NCBI GenBank assembly: GCA_013365325.1
Contig: JABVXV010000264.1
Location: 1-64,000, forward strand
DNA: 64,000 nucleotides
Direction: 5' to 3'
Source: Dipetalonema caudispina
Taxonomy: Eukaryota; Nematoda; Chromadorea; Rhabditida; Onchocercidae
Below the pieces are notes generated by a model, which saw only the letters and a list, made by a program, of their open reading frames with translations, ran no database searches and was not told where the DNA came from. Both the position numbers and the translations under genes were made by a program. How positions within the stretch are numbered: the stretch's first letter is position 1; every line of letters starts with the position of its first letter. Below, in pieces: positions 25,861-39,200 of the stretch.

Positions 25861-26083
25861 TAAAAGAAAATTTCGAAAAATAAAAATATTTTTAATAATT
25901 CGATTTTTTTTTTTTTTTTTTGAAAAAAATTCCAATCAATTAACTTGTCATAATTAATACCTTATATGAAACGACACCGGTGAGAGTTTGCAATTGTTCA
26001 GCTGTATACAATTTTGGTGGATAAATATGATGAGGAAGGCGTCGATCACCAAGTGGATACTGTTCCATGTGCCAAATCTTCAT
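24421..26083 (-). CDS. acireductone dioxygenase-like protein lacking the metal ligands
   Basis: Four phase-0 exons (26083-25961, 25688-25569, 25076-24897, 24477-24421) give 159 aa. The N-terminus, MKIWHMEQYPLGDRRLPHH, and the following helical segment ending NEFEKK parallel the ARD family (human ADI1, 179 aa), and the cupin core is clear: ILDGSAYYDI, DDWIRINVERGD, IIIPQGRNYRFTL. In the methionine salvage enzyme two His and one Glu just before ILDG, and a His in the PAGIYHRF strand, bind Fe or Ni. Here those positions read V89, K91, S95 and Y134, so none is a ligand. Intact frames, good splice sites and a nearby AATAAA argue against a plain pseudogene. The C-terminus is shortened relative to ADI1, ending VTQQG. 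I infer a non-enzymatic paralogue. A trinucleotide microsatellite starts just upstream of the ATG. Homology is secure; the alignment of the ligand positions is by eye from remembered family sequence. Confidence 0.85.
25827..25859. repeat. (TA)n microsatellite
   Basis: About 16 TA units in the first intron of the ARD-like gene. Probably length-variable; no further role visible. Confidence 0.9.
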
Positions 26084-26118
26084 CTTTTATTATTATTATT
26101 TTTATTATTAAATACTAT

Positions 26119-26209
26119 CGTCGTTGTTATCGCTGTTGTCGTTGTTGTTACTGTTGTTGTTATTGCTGCTGCTGTTACTGTTGTTGTTGTTGTTGTTGCT
26201 ATTGTCGAA
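26119..26209. repeat. degenerate trinucleotide (TTG/CTG) microsatellite
   Basis: An interrupted array of TTG, CTG and TCG triplets lies 35-125 bases upstream of the ARD-like start codon, on the transcript's 5' side. On the coding strand it reads as CAA/CAG-rich sequence, so it may sit in the 5' UTR or promoter. The long open frames across it in several phases come from the three-base periodicity. Confidence 0.85.
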
Positions 26210-27433
26210 GAAGAAAGAGATGAAAATATACTTTTATTATGAATTAAATTTTCCAGATTCATTTCATTTCCGAAGTTAATTTAAAAATCACTTATTCGCA
26301 ACGTTTAACAATTCTTGGAACGTAGAATGAAGGCATAATTTTTTTTTCAATTATTAAATATTTCCAATATAGGATAGAGCGTTAAGCTATCGATGAAAAT
26401 GGAAAAATATAAATAATAACTCTTCACCATTTTTCCCACCCTCTCTTCTACCTTTTCCCTCATCCGAAATGATCATCTAAATTTGATAGACAAATATAAA
26501 ATGGATTTGTTTTTTTCTGATGACGAGAAAAAATTATTTTATGATAGAATAGTGATCGAAAAAAGAGTGAGATAAAAGATTGGCCAAGATATGATTTCTA
26601 CCAAAATTTATTTTAGGCTTAGAATCGAGTTATGAAAGTTTCCTATTGGTAGGATAAATTTAAAAGTACATGTCGGAAGCTATGTATTTTGCTAGTCATC
26701 AATAAAATGTGAAAGATAGATCAAAATATGATTTTCATGCTAGATTTTTGAAGAATTTAATTAGTAATCATGTCAAACATCACGATAAGCATTTTAAAAA
26801 AGTGTGGATTTGAAAAAGTTCAATTTTAAAAGAAAAAAAAAAAAAGAAATCTACATCAAGTGATTATCCAATAATTCCGTTATTAGGTGTAAGTAATCAA
26901 ATTTAAAATGACATAAATTTAGATAAAATAAAAAATTAACATAAATTTGTGGGATAAAATGAATTGAAAAAAAATGCCTGAGTGTTATTGAAGTGCATAT
27001 GTTTCGTTCATAAAAATCTCTAAATGAAAAAAGTGTAAGCAATTTCAATTAATAATGTGAACAAATGTATGTTTGTGAGTATGAAAATTTGTTAATTACT
27101 TGTTTACCGCATATAATTTTAATGGAAATTTTTAGTTGGTAAATCTTTTGCAGTAAGCAATAACAACAAAACAAAGGAAAAAAATGCAAATAAAATGGGA
27201 AATTGTCAAATTTCTTATCAGTAATTTTGTCTATTTTAAAAACAAAAATTTGCTTTCAAAAAAAAAAAAAAAAAAACAAAAAAAATTAAAAGCAGAAAGA
27301 AAAAGTGAAAAATAAAAATGGTATATAAATTTGTAGTGACAATAACAATAAGTTCTTTATTTTTCAATTTTATTGCTATTTAAAATAATTAGCATAAATA
27401 TTTAAGATTCGGAATTTCTATTTGTCCCAAGAA

Positions 27434-27541
27434 ACAGCTAATATAATCCTGTTATCTCCAATAGAAGCTCACGTGATCCTATTTTCTCTAAGAGAAATTA
27501 ACGTGATCTTATTACTTCTAACAGAAGACTAACATGATGTT
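27434..27541. repeat. degenerate tandem repeat, unit about 32-36 bp
   Basis: Three imperfect copies share the order ACGTGATC, then a pyrimidine-rich TATT/TTACT tract, then CTCTAAGAGAA or TCTAACAGAAG, ending in AACGTGAT or AACATGAT. Divergence is high, so it is an old array. Confidence 0.5.
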
Positions 27542-28947
27542 AAGTGGAAATATTTTGGAATGTGGGTAACTTTATCGTCATTTGATCATAATATTTCTTT
27601 CGGTGAAATCATGCATGCTTTACGTAAGTCACTAATTGGAATGCTTAGTGTTGAATTTCGACTGTATCAATTTATCAATCTTAACAGAGCTCGAAGCACT
27701 AATGTCCTTTTTCATTTTCGCAAAGGTAGCACTTCCTTAAAATATTTCATTTTCGTAAAATTGGTTGAAGTGAGTGAGTACTGAAATCAAATATGACAGG
27801 AAAGAAACTGGTTTGTTGTCCGGTAATTAATGAATATGGAAGTATTATAAGGTCAGGCAATAACAGATGATAAAATCTCCAGATGAAAATCTTTGAGGTT
27901 TTTTTTTTTTCCTTTCATAGAAGTTCCCAATAAAAACTATTTAAAAATCAATCAAATTTTGTGAAAAAAAAAAAAAACAAATATTTTAAACTCTAATTTT
28001 TTGTAAGAAATAAAATAGAATGAGGTTAACATCGTAAAATGTTAGTGCTACGTTTTGTTTGATGAAAAAATGAATTTTTAAAAAGATGCATAAAATTGAA
28101 AATTATTTTGTACTTTTCTTACTGCTTCAAAATCTTTTCTAAGGTAGAAAATTTCAAAATTTCCAGGAAAAATTTTATTGATACTTTTTATTAATGAAAA
28201 TGATCACAGTGACATAATACTGTATGATATCATCTGGCAAGAAAGATAATTTTATTTATAATTGAAACGATTAATTACTTATTTTTGAAAAATGCTAGAT
28301 ATGATTTTTCCAATATTAAATCGAAACAAATCAAAAGAAGAAGTATTGGAAATTTTCAGAAAAATAAGAGTGTCATTTTTTTTTTTCTTTAACAAGGGCA
28401 GATGAATTATTAGATTTGGATTAAAAAAAAGTTTAATTTTTGAAATTTAAAAGATGAAATTCAAGTGATTTTAAACTGAAGAGAGAAAATGAAAGAAATA
28501 GTATAAAATGCATATATTTAGCTTAGTGACATTGCAAAATAACATTCAATCGAATCATACAAAAAATAGTAAATTGAAAAAATGTCGGAAAAAAAAAAAG
28601 GATCGAATAGAAGTAACAAGGTAAAATATGAATGAAAGAGGGGAATTTTCTCATTTTTCATTCCCAAAATGATGACATTTTGTGATATTGGAATTGAAAA
28701 TCAAAATCAATTAATACAACAATAATACTAGAATAATCATTTTGAACAAAACTCTCTTAAATGAACATATCCAATTTTTCAGACAGTTTTTTTTTTTTTT
28801 TTTTCAGGAATATTTATCAAATTAATATTAATATTCTTGTAATGCATCTCAATTATTATTCATTTTATTAATCCTTGTCAGCTGTAAATATATTAATGTT
28901 TAGTTATTATTGTTTGGTTCAATAAAAACCACAATGTTCATCGTATC

Positions 28948-29567
28948 CAAAATTATTTCGAGTTAAAATTGACTTTAACATTTGAAATTTGTTTTCTACA
29001 CAAGTAGTATCTTAAATTTTTTGCTCTTTTTTATTTCTGTGCATTAATAAAATCATTTGAATTAAAACTACAGCAAATTGATTGAAAATTTTGCTAAAGT
29101 AATTTGTTATTGAAAAAATTCGAATTTGTCTAAAGTACTTTTCGAATATTATCATTGGCATAAAATAAAGTGCAAGAAATATTGACATTTTTTACGGAAG
29201 AATTTCATTTAGTTAGTTTATGAAATCATTTGAAAAACAGATTTCTGACACATTTAATTAAGTTATCAAATGATGTCACTTCCTTTACTGATTCATTAAT
29301 GAATTAATGAACTGATCATTAATTAATGTTCTCCAATCGAAAATTGTGCTTCATTTCAGGTTTCTAAAGGTAACCATAGAAAATAATTGTAATTGATTGT
29401 ATTCATCTTATATGAATTTGACAATAATTGACCTTTATGGCAACTTCTGCCATAATTAAAAATTAGACTATTCTTACATTCTTCCAAATCATAGTTTTCT
29501 TTTTTTCTTCTCAAGAAATTTCTAAAATCAACTCAAGAAAAGATCGAATTACAGTATAATATTAAGT
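28948..29567. repeat. dispersed ~620-bp direct repeat, copy B
   Basis: Partner of 23307-23925, about 5.6 kb downstream in the same orientation. The copies differ by scattered single bases and short length changes in T and AAG runs. Sequence beyond both ends is unrelated. Confidence 0.85.
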
Positions 29568-29797
29568 ATTCTTTGCAACTTTCATTTGCTATCATTTGAA
29601 ACAAAAGTGCAAATGATTATCAAAAAAAAGACAATAAAAGATAATGAGAAATGATAAAGATGAGTAAATACTATCATATCTAATTGGTAATATATAATTA
29701 ACTAACATTTCACATATTAAGAAATATTTAATGAAATAGAGCATTGATATTACAACGCAATTTAGAGCACATACATTACCCATATGTATATACGTAT

Positions 29798-29799
<2 letters not shown>

Positions 29800-29885
<86 letters not shown>

Positions 29886-29893
29886 ACACACAC
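29800..29893. repeat. (CA)n microsatellite, about 46 units
   Basis: Nearly perfect CA array of about 94 bases with one interruption near 29881. Both open frames reported across it, in either strand, are artefacts of the repeat. Confidence 0.95.
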
Positions 29894-29995
29894 GTAGAAG
29901 ACCTTGAAAATTCCGTCATTAAACTTTTAAAATTGTAAAGAATCATTCTGCATTTTGCAAAAATCTTCCAACCTTTTTGATTATTTTATTCTCTT

Positions 29996-30365
29996 TGCTA
30001 TTATCTAAAATACTGTTATCATATTTGCTATTATCTAAAATACTGTTATCATATTTGCTATTATCTAAAATACTGTTATCATATTTGCTATTATCTAAAA
30101 TACTGTTATCATATNNNNNNNNNNNNNNNNNNNNNNNNNNNNNNNNNNNNNNNNNNNNNNNNNNNNNNNNNNNNNNNNNNNNNNNNNNNNNNNNNNNNNN
30201 NNNNNNNNNNNNNNATTATCTAAAATACTGTTATCATATTTGCTATTATCTAAAATACTGTTATCATATTTGCTATTATCTAAAATACTGTTATCATATT
30301 TGCTATTATCTAAAATACTGTTATCATATTTGCTATTATCTAAAATACTGTTATCATATTTGCTA
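29996..30365. repeat. 30-bp minisatellite interrupted by an assembly gap
   Basis: A 30-base unit containing TTATCTAAAATACTGTTATC then ATATTTGCTA is repeated head to tail with no visible differences: four copies before the gap and about five after it. Because 30 is a multiple of three, the array keeps a reading frame open, but the encoded ten-residue repeat has no protein character. The true copy number is unknown. Confidence 0.95.
30115..30214. other. assembly gap of exactly 100 N
   Basis: One hundred Ns inside the 30-bp minisatellite. A round 100 usually denotes a gap of unknown size, so the array is probably collapsed. Confidence 0.98.
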
Positions 30366-30540
30366 AAACTAATTCCGTTACAACTTAAACTATATCATCA
30401 TTCATTATTGTTAATAATTCATTTATGCGTACATATATATTTAATCAAAATTAATTGCGAGAAAGAAATGAGAAAAAAAAAAAATTATTCAAATTAATTA
30501 AAAATTAATAAATAACAAGAAAAAGGGTAAAAATGGTTAG

Positions 30541-30571
30541 AGAGAGATAAAGAGAGAGAGAGAGAGAGAGG
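30541..30571. repeat. (GA)n microsatellite
   Basis: Short AG/GA array followed by purine-rich sequence up to about 30620. No other feature seen. Confidence 0.85.
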
Positions 30572-31093
30572 GAGAAAAAAAGAAAGAAACAACTACGAAA
30601 GAAGAAAAAAAAAAGAAAAAATATAAGGGCGAACGTTCAGAAATGATTTGTATTCATTTTTAAAAATTTGATCTATTATGGAAATGTCCTCATTTTCTCT
30701 ATTTATTTGGCACAATGTACGATTTTCGTAATTTCAATCGAACCACTTTAATCGATGATAGCCGCTGAATAGCTATCATTTTGTTTACTTATTCGATATA
30801 GATCTCATAACTATTCTTTTCCTCAAATTTCTACACTATTTTAATATTGTTGATGATGATAATGACGATAATAATAATGGATGATGATGATGATATTAAT
30901 GGTTTAGATAATATTAAATGATAAAAATAATAATATGATGATAATGATAGTTTAGTTAATGTAAAGAGTTGAATGATGATAGCAATAGTAGTATTATGAT
31001 GATAACTGTAATGTCAAGAGTTCAAATGATTACTGTTGTTAGTATAATTATGATAATATAATATTAAAGTTAAATAGTAATAATGATACGTGG

Positions 31094-31094
31094 C

Positions 31095-31131
<37 letters not shown>

Positions 31132-31147
31132 ATAGTAGTAATAGTAG
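31094..31147. repeat. (AGT)n microsatellite
   Basis: About 12 uninterrupted AGT units followed by AAT/AGT variants. The serine-rich open frame across it is a repeat artefact. Confidence 0.9.
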
Positions 31148-32005
31148 CTATTATATGGAAAAGAATTATCCTTTAAGAATGATATTTGTCAAAAGTGACT
31201 ATGATCAAAAATTTTCATCTCCTTTTAACCATTCTTTTTTCTCCTCCCAATCTGATGTTTTTTCTTTAATTTTTGTTGCTTCATCTATTTAATAGTTGTC
31301 GGTTCATTATTGCTGTATAATTTTAACAGCAATAGGAATCCATTGTTAATTATCGTTCATTTCTCCTTTTTCTGTTCATTTCATTCTTTTGCAGATTTCT
31401 ATCACTTCAAAGTATCACTCAATCATTTTCATTCCTATTTTTTTTTTTTTTCTACAATTAAAATTCTTTCGTACCTATTATCCACAACAAGAAAACATGA
31501 AAATTAGATTAAAAAAAAATTCTTTTTCTTTTTTTTTTTCTTTCCTTCTTTTCTTGCCCGTTAAGAAAAAAAAAAAAAACTTAAAAAAACTAACTTTTGA
31601 GTGTAAAAGGATTAATAGCTAACAATCATATAATAATGATCGAAAATCTATGTAATTATTATCATTAATATTAACTTGAAAAAAGTACTTAAACTGAAAC
31701 ATTGTTAAAGTGAAATTGTAAAGTATAATTGGTCACATTTAGAATTAACATCTTAATTATAATCATCAAATATATGATTCAAAAATACTATAAGGTCGAA
31801 AGTATAACGGTCCGACAACTCTACGAAATAATAATGGTAGTAACAGGTAATTATTAATCTTAGCATATTCCATTTCAAATATTTACTTAATTTTATATTT
31901 ATAAAATTTTTTTATATCGCTTTGGTATAACTATGGATGAAAATTTTTGATGCAACACTCTTTCTAAATAACTTTCTGCTTCAATAGTTAAACAGCTTCT
32001 ATAAA

Positions 32006-32037
<32 letters not shown>

Positions 32038-35000
32038 GAAAAAGCTGTTGACAAATCATCGTTTGAAACTAGAAATTATTTTACGATAATTAATAAAAAA
32101 ATACATGTAAAATTAATGAGCAAATTCTCTTACAATGAATGAATTTGAAACGAAAACCGAAAGACATTTGTTGCGTTTTTTTTTTTTTTTAGAAAAAAGA
32201 TTAGAAAGTATTTCACGACAATTAATGAAAAAGTCGATCAAAATTTTTGTTTTTTATATTTTCAAATAGTAATATTTTTGTTATTTGATCCATTTATAAC
32301 ATTTTAATGCATGCATTATTTTAAGGATGCTAATTGCTCATTACTATCATTATTGTTAATTACTATTATCATTGTTGTTATTGTTAAATTTTTTATTCTA
32401 CATTGTACCTTCTTCATCTTCCAACGCTAACCGATAATAAATCCATTCGTTTCTTCTTCTTTTTGGAGAAATAATTCAATGCTTAAAATTAATACTTTTC
32501 TTTTTTTTTTTTTCATTTTACCATTTTTTTTTTCTCTCATATTTCTTTCATTTCTTTTGGATATTAAAAGAAAATTCAACAAACTGTAAAGAAAGGGAGA
32601 AGAAAGAATGAAACTGAAACAAAATTAGGTTTTTCTTTTTCTCCTTTTTCCATTGCTGAACGAAAAAAAAGTTAGGAATTGAAAAAGTGAATTTAAAAAA
32701 AAAGAAAGAATAGAAGAATGTTTGTGGAAGGATCATCAATTGTTAAATTCTATACGCATTCAAATTGAGGTTACCCAAATTTTTTAACTATGTACAATTA
32801 TCAACGACATTTAAAAGACTAAGAAATTAAGGAATGTGATCCTAAATTTTTTAAAATTTTCAAGTAAACTAAAAATGAGAATTTTTCACAATTAATCACA
32901 GTAATCTCTTATACAGTCAATAATATCTCAGAAATAATACATTATTCACATAATAATTCGCCTCATTTTTTTTTTTACCTTTTACTCTTAATCAGTAAAG
33001 TAAAATGAATTGATATGACAAAAACTTTCATATGGACTAAAACTTCAAATGAAAGTACTGTCAAAAAAATGACAAGCAGTTAAAATTTAAATTCTAATAA
33101 ACGATAAAAATTGAATGGAAATGATAAAAATTAATCATATCAATTGATTCTACTTCTAGGAGCTCAGCGGTATCTAAATTCATATCAATATTTGCATAAT
33201 ATGATAGTGATCCAAACTATTTACCTGAAGGTTATTCATTACACATGAAATATTAATGTGAAATAATTTACTTTGTTAAATAAATTAAATTCTTGTGGAA
33301 AAAAAAAAGAAAGGAAAACAGAATGAAGTATAGTGAAAAAGAATTAGAAGATGTATGTTATAAGATTTACTAAAAATTCGATAAATAAATATTCATAGAA
33401 ATAGAGAAAATGAATTACATAATAGTAATTATATACTCTTCATGTTATAAGAATGAAAATACTAACCAACATTATTTTAACTTATTGATAAAAGTAAACA
33501 ATTTAATTGTTTCAATTTCCACTTTTTTAATTGTTCAATTTTTTTCAAACCTTCAAATTGAAAGAAGTTGAAATGATTTTTGAACAAATAAAAAGATTAG
33601 CAGAAAAGAAGTACTATTCAATTGATTTCAATCCACGAAAATTCACATAAATCGATAATCCTACCTTTACATCCATGATAATTGTTTGTTTCAGTTTAAC
33701 TTGTCATTTGATTCAATTTAAGTTAATCACATCCATTTCTTTCTTGTTGCTGATATAATTGATTTGAATGAATAAACAGATGAAAATTTTATTCCAAATA
33801 AATTTAAACTTTTACTTTCAGTGATTATAATCAATTGTTTCATAGCTTTACAAGTGGGAGAAAATCAAGGAAAATGAGAAATGGATGGAATGAGTATAAT
33901 GCAGCAAAAATATATGATCTTTTCCCTTGATTTAAAATTCCTTTTTCTTTTTTATTTATTTATTTATTTTTTTTTTTGAAGACACAGTAAAGAAGTGACA
34001 AAGATAAATGAAGAGGAAGTAATGGCTTTGAATTGAAGCATTTAAGGTCAGAGATTATTATCAGTAGTGTGTATGAAATCAATAATTATCGTATGACCTT
34101 TAAACAATTATAGTTCGAGAAAAAAAAAAAAAATGTCGTTTCAAATCTTATCATCTTTTATTAGAAGACTAAATTGTTGAAATGAAAAAAAAAAAAAAAA
34201 GATTTAATTAAAAAATTTAAATACAACATTTACGGACCAAAAAAAAAAAAAAAAAAAAAGGGTAAACATATGGAACAAAATTTGCAATGATTTAAAAATG
34301 CAACATATTTTAGTGGAAATAGTTAAAGAAACAATTTTGAGCAAATACTGAGAAAAAGTTCCGTGGAGAACTTAACACATACAGAAATAAGCAAATTATA
34401 TCATACATTTATGATTTGAAAGTAAATTAAAAACAATAAAAATATTACTTAAACCCGAGAAAAATTGTTAAATGCTATTTGTAATTAACAAATTTGTGTT
34501 TCTAAAAACTGATATCTAATTATATAGCTGAAATATTTTCTATCTTGAATAACAGAATTATTCAAAATAATTTCCTACTTTTCGAGTTTGTCATTTTACA
34601 AACAATCACTAATACCGATTCCTATTTTCATCTTGTATTTGTCCTATTGATCAAATTAGAGAACATATTCAATTTGAGTTCATTTTTGTTTCAGTACGAT
34701 TTATTTTTTATATATTTGAAAACCATAAGAGCAAACGCATAAACTTACATAATGTGTATTGAATGCAAAAAGCTAATTCTTCGTGTTTCCCACAATTTCA
34801 TTAATAATCGATTAAATTCATTAAATTACATTCGACTGATTTAACCTTCTATTTGTAGAATAGATTAGTAATCATATGACTAATCAACCGAAATTTTGTG
34901 TTATAGAGAAATACATAAAGATTCTATGATTCATTTCATTTCTGCGATATCGTTTATGTGCTCTTCTTCTTAGCAAAATTTAATGTTCTTATCAAAATTG

Positions 35001-36247
35001 CACCTCAAAAAATGATTTTTTGCTGTTCATAAATTCTATTTATAAACTGAATGAACATTTCATGGACTTAAAGCTGTTGACAATTTAAAATATTTCATTC
35101 TTGATCAAAATATAAAAACTATTTTTTCCTTTTTTTTTCTGTTTATCTTACTCAACTGTTTAAATTGAAAACATGTTGAAAACTTGTTATATATTGAAAA
35201 CAAGAAGACTTTTTACATCAAAATACAGCTATGCACTTTCATCGAAGAAGCTAGAATTTAAAAAAAAAATCATTTCTATCTTTTTTGTTGCAATGTACAT
35301 CCAAGGTCAATAAGATGAATCTTGTTTTCTGCTCCTAAGAAATTCGATCAAGCAAACAGAAGAGAAAGATAGAAAAGGAAAGGAAAAAAAAAATTCCTTA
35401 TTTTGGTGGAAAATTAAGCACTTTTAGACTGTCAACATTCTCAAGCCCATGAAAAATAAATGTTTAACAGTGCAAAAACGGGAATCAACGATAAAAAATT
35501 TCCTTCCGAAAGCAATTTGATTAATTTTAATTTTAAGAAAGAGCATCCAAAAAATATCGCAGTAAACAAATGGGTGTATATTTAATGAAATGTGTAAATA
35601 AATTCCATAAAATCAATATATGCTTCTATGTAACATAAAATTAAAATTATTTAATAAAAAGATTTTTCTAAAAGGTAATACTGTGTTTAAAACTAATCTG
35701 ATCTATGAGTGAAAAATTCCTCGTTTTTGCTCATCAACTGCAGAAATCATTGTTCGAGCTCTTTCAGTGCAATTAAATAAATTTACCAAGTAACTAATAA
35801 AATTATCGGAATTTCAAAAAAAAGAAACCGAAAAATTAGCTTCTGCATTAAATAAATTTCACATGTTTTTTGCTAGAAGGGCAAAAAAAAATTAAAAACA
35901 AATCTTATCAAAAGGGGAATGAACTCAAATTAGACGTTTCTTTCACTCTTATTTGCAAAACAGATTCAAAAAGAAACCAAAACAGAAATAAGAATTGATG
36001 TTGTTTGCTTCCTTAACAAATTTAGTGAGATTGCAACTTAAAAGTATAACTGGAAAGATTATTTCTTTTCCTAAAAGCAACAATATTTTTTGAAAACAGT
36101 AAATAATCAAAAATTTTCGTAAATTTCTTTTTCATGGGCTAAAGTTCGAATGAAAGTATTACCAGAATAGTAATAGTTAAATTCCAATAAAAATCACAAT
36201 TGAACGGAAATATCAAAAACCAATCCTATGAATGAATGGATCTGTTT

Positions 36248-39200
36248 CTAGGAAGACATAAGCAAACTCCGTGGTGCTTGATGTACATCGGCTTCTGTGG
36301 TCACAATGATCGAACAACCGTCTTCACTTACATCTAATGTTGTTAACATCGTTTTTCCGGTGTCTTGCGAAATATTAACACTAAAATAAATTGACAATCT
36401 TTAAAACTTTTTTTTATCGCTTCGTCAAATAAATTGCCAAAAAGTAAATTTTTTTAACAGTTAGACTTGAGGCTAAAAGACTGTTTTCAAAAAAAAAAAA
36501 TCACGAACGAGTTGCCGAAAAGTGTTAAATATAAAAAGTGGTATTCATTAAAAAAATGTACTTATAAAAATGATAGTTATTAAAATAATGTGAACAGAAA
36601 TGAGCCCAACAGGGTCTTTTCAGTACAATACAGAATGTATTGTTCTATCTCCTTTCCAATTCCCTCATTTGTTCTTCAAATCCGTCTAGTTCACAAGGAA
36701 CCGATATACACATCTCTTTATAAAAATCATCATTCAACTTTATCCTACGCTTGGGCAGCCAGATCCACCGTAATTTACATGATTTTTACAGACCACGCTC
36801 AACAATTACTCCCAGCAGCTTTGTTGCTTGCATTATAGTGTTTCGTAAATCGATTTTAAGCTAACTGAGAATTTTTTTTAAGAGACCTACACTGTAGATG
36901 GCACAAACCAAACATATACACATATACGCAAGTCAACACATCCTAGAATGCAACTTGTTCCATCATGTCTAAAACCTCAAAAGTCAAACAACTCATTTAT
37001 GCCCTCATACAACGATCGCTGTTTTTAAGCAGGACGTATCTAATAGAATTTCCTCCAACAAAGCAGTATAATTTTTCTAGAGTTAAGTAGGATAATTAGG
37101 TTGATTACACCGGAAATAAGCTCGTCAACAACATAAGCACCTTGGTTGGTACAAGCTAGAGTATTTCCTCAGTTGTATCCAATATTCTTTAGAGAGAACT
37201 ATTATCCTTAGGTTTCTCATTGGAGTCTCAGAAAGTGTACATTTATACATCTGACGTTTAGCAACACAACATATAATAAAAAAAAAAAAAAAAACAAAAC
37301 TAACTTGCTAGTAGCACATTCACTTTCATCACCCTGCATGCGATCAGTCATTGTTGAATAACCTTGATCGCTCGATTCAGTTCGAGGTGAGACTCGGTAT
37401 TGCGGACGGACCGCTGCCAATGGGTTTGACATCCTTTCAAATGATGTCAGCTGGACCAAAGCAACTGCTTTTTCTGAAACTATATTTTTATACCAGTGAC
37501 TGTTTTTATATCTTATCAGTTTTCTTGAACTAATTCTCTGGTTAACTTAAATTTCAGCTAATGAAAGTAAATTATTCACAACAGTACAAATTTTAATACC
37601 TTTCATGGACCCAGAACCATCATAGTCAAGCTGAAAATCATCATCTTCAAAATTTCTCCCACATAATGGTGCACCATATGAATCCGTGAGCGAATTCGCT
37701 TCCACTAAACGATTAACCTGGCTTCGATAACAATATACAGCCATAACCTGAAAATAAAGTTCCCGTTTTTATATATCTCTCTCAACAAAGGTCAGGTTCA
37801 TTAGCGATCTAGACATAGATTACTGCTGATTCATCTACGATGTGTTGAAATCATGTCGTGTAGACCAGGATATCAATATAAACTAAGCTGAAAAGTTAAA
37901 GAAATAAAACTGATACCATAATCAAGAAAACACTCATTATTCCAGCAGCAACTGGTCCAACTGGTGCACCAACCGACCACTGTGGAGCCAACTGTGACTC
38001 ACTCTCTAAGAAACCTGAACAATAAGTATAAGAAAATCATAAAATTTTTGATATTCAAAATTTAGAAATGAGTTCAATTATAACGAATATATGATTCTTC
38101 GATAATAACTGTGAAATCGAGATCAAAATAAAGAAGCACCTCGAATACGTCTTCCTTTTGTACCACCGAAGCACTGATCAGTGGAGACACAAGAAGGATT
38201 CAGGAGAAGTGTTTGCCCATCGCTATCAAATGTACACCACTGACATCCCAGTATACCCAGACAATCATCTACCATTTTATAATTTTCACATCTGCAATTA
38301 TTTCACTAATACACTTGAAATAAACCGAATTTTAATCAGGAATTTGATGATTTCATAATTATAAAACTGTACGTCTTGTTTATTTATAGAAATTTAAAGT
38401 ATCAGCTGGTTAGATTAAATGTTATCAGAAGTTTCCAATAAAAATTATAAAAGAAACAGTACTTGATACTGATACATTCTGACAATACAGTTTTCTGCAA
38501 CGGCCTAGCACTGAATGGAATGATCGTAGCCATTATCGGACATTCCTCTAGATCTGAACATTCCACATTTGATACAAAGGAGGTTTTCTGAAAATGCGCG
38601 AAAATGAATTGCTTCGAATTCCTAAATTTTTCATAAAATGACAATTTGTTGTTGACTTGAATGATAAGTTGACCAAGATTTTAATGCTTCCTAATATCCT
38701 ACTAAAACACTAATCAGAAACCTGATGCATCCTAAGGCTTTCTGTCAAGAAAAACCGATAAAAATTATGTTTAAAAAATACCAACTATGATGAATAGGTC
38801 AATTATACTACATTCTACATCACAAATCATAACCACATATGCAATATATTGCAAGTATTTGTCAACAAATTACCCGATAAAGTGAAGCGTTTGACGAACT
38901 GACTGCACATTGTGTATGACAATTTAATGGGCACTGACAAGGGCACTCACATTCTGCATCATCGAAACGTGTGCAAAGGAGACAACGACGGTCGCTGATT
39001 GAACATGGACAAAAAGCCTACAATATCAGTGGTTACACCCATACTTATATTTAAGACTATGAAGAAGAAAACCGAAGATGAAGCTTTCTGTTGAGAAAGT
39101 TTCTGTTTGTTTAGTAATTGTCATGAGAACTATTACCAAATACCAAAATATGATTCATTTATAGAGTGCAATGAATGACAGAAAGCTAAATAAGCAAAAT

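Larger units (their letters stand above)
26084..36247. other. 10-kb gene-poor, repeat-rich region
   Basis: No exon with credible protein features was found on either strand. The block is extremely AT-rich, with many poly-A/T runs, several microsatellites, a minisatellite with an assembly gap, and copy B of the dispersed repeat. Short open frames here (for example 27560-27784 plus, 34545-34742 plus) are AT-rich and lack splice context or family resemblance. The left end should carry the promoter of the ARD-like gene, and the right end the 3' UTR of the CACHD1 gene. Confidence 0.6.

Noticed and set aside
29592..29938. Open frames of Val-Cys or Thr-His repeats on the two strands
   Set aside because: They are translations of the CA microsatellite.
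29977..30497. Long open frame of repeated leucine/serine-rich units
   Set aside because: The 30-bp minisatellite keeps any frame open because 30 is divisible by three; there is no start context, and the N gap lies inside it.
36590..36838. Plus-strand 82-codon open frame starting [10 protein letters not shown]
   Set aside because: It lies wholly inside the last intron of the minus-strand CACHD1 gene, and has no splice context or family resemblance.
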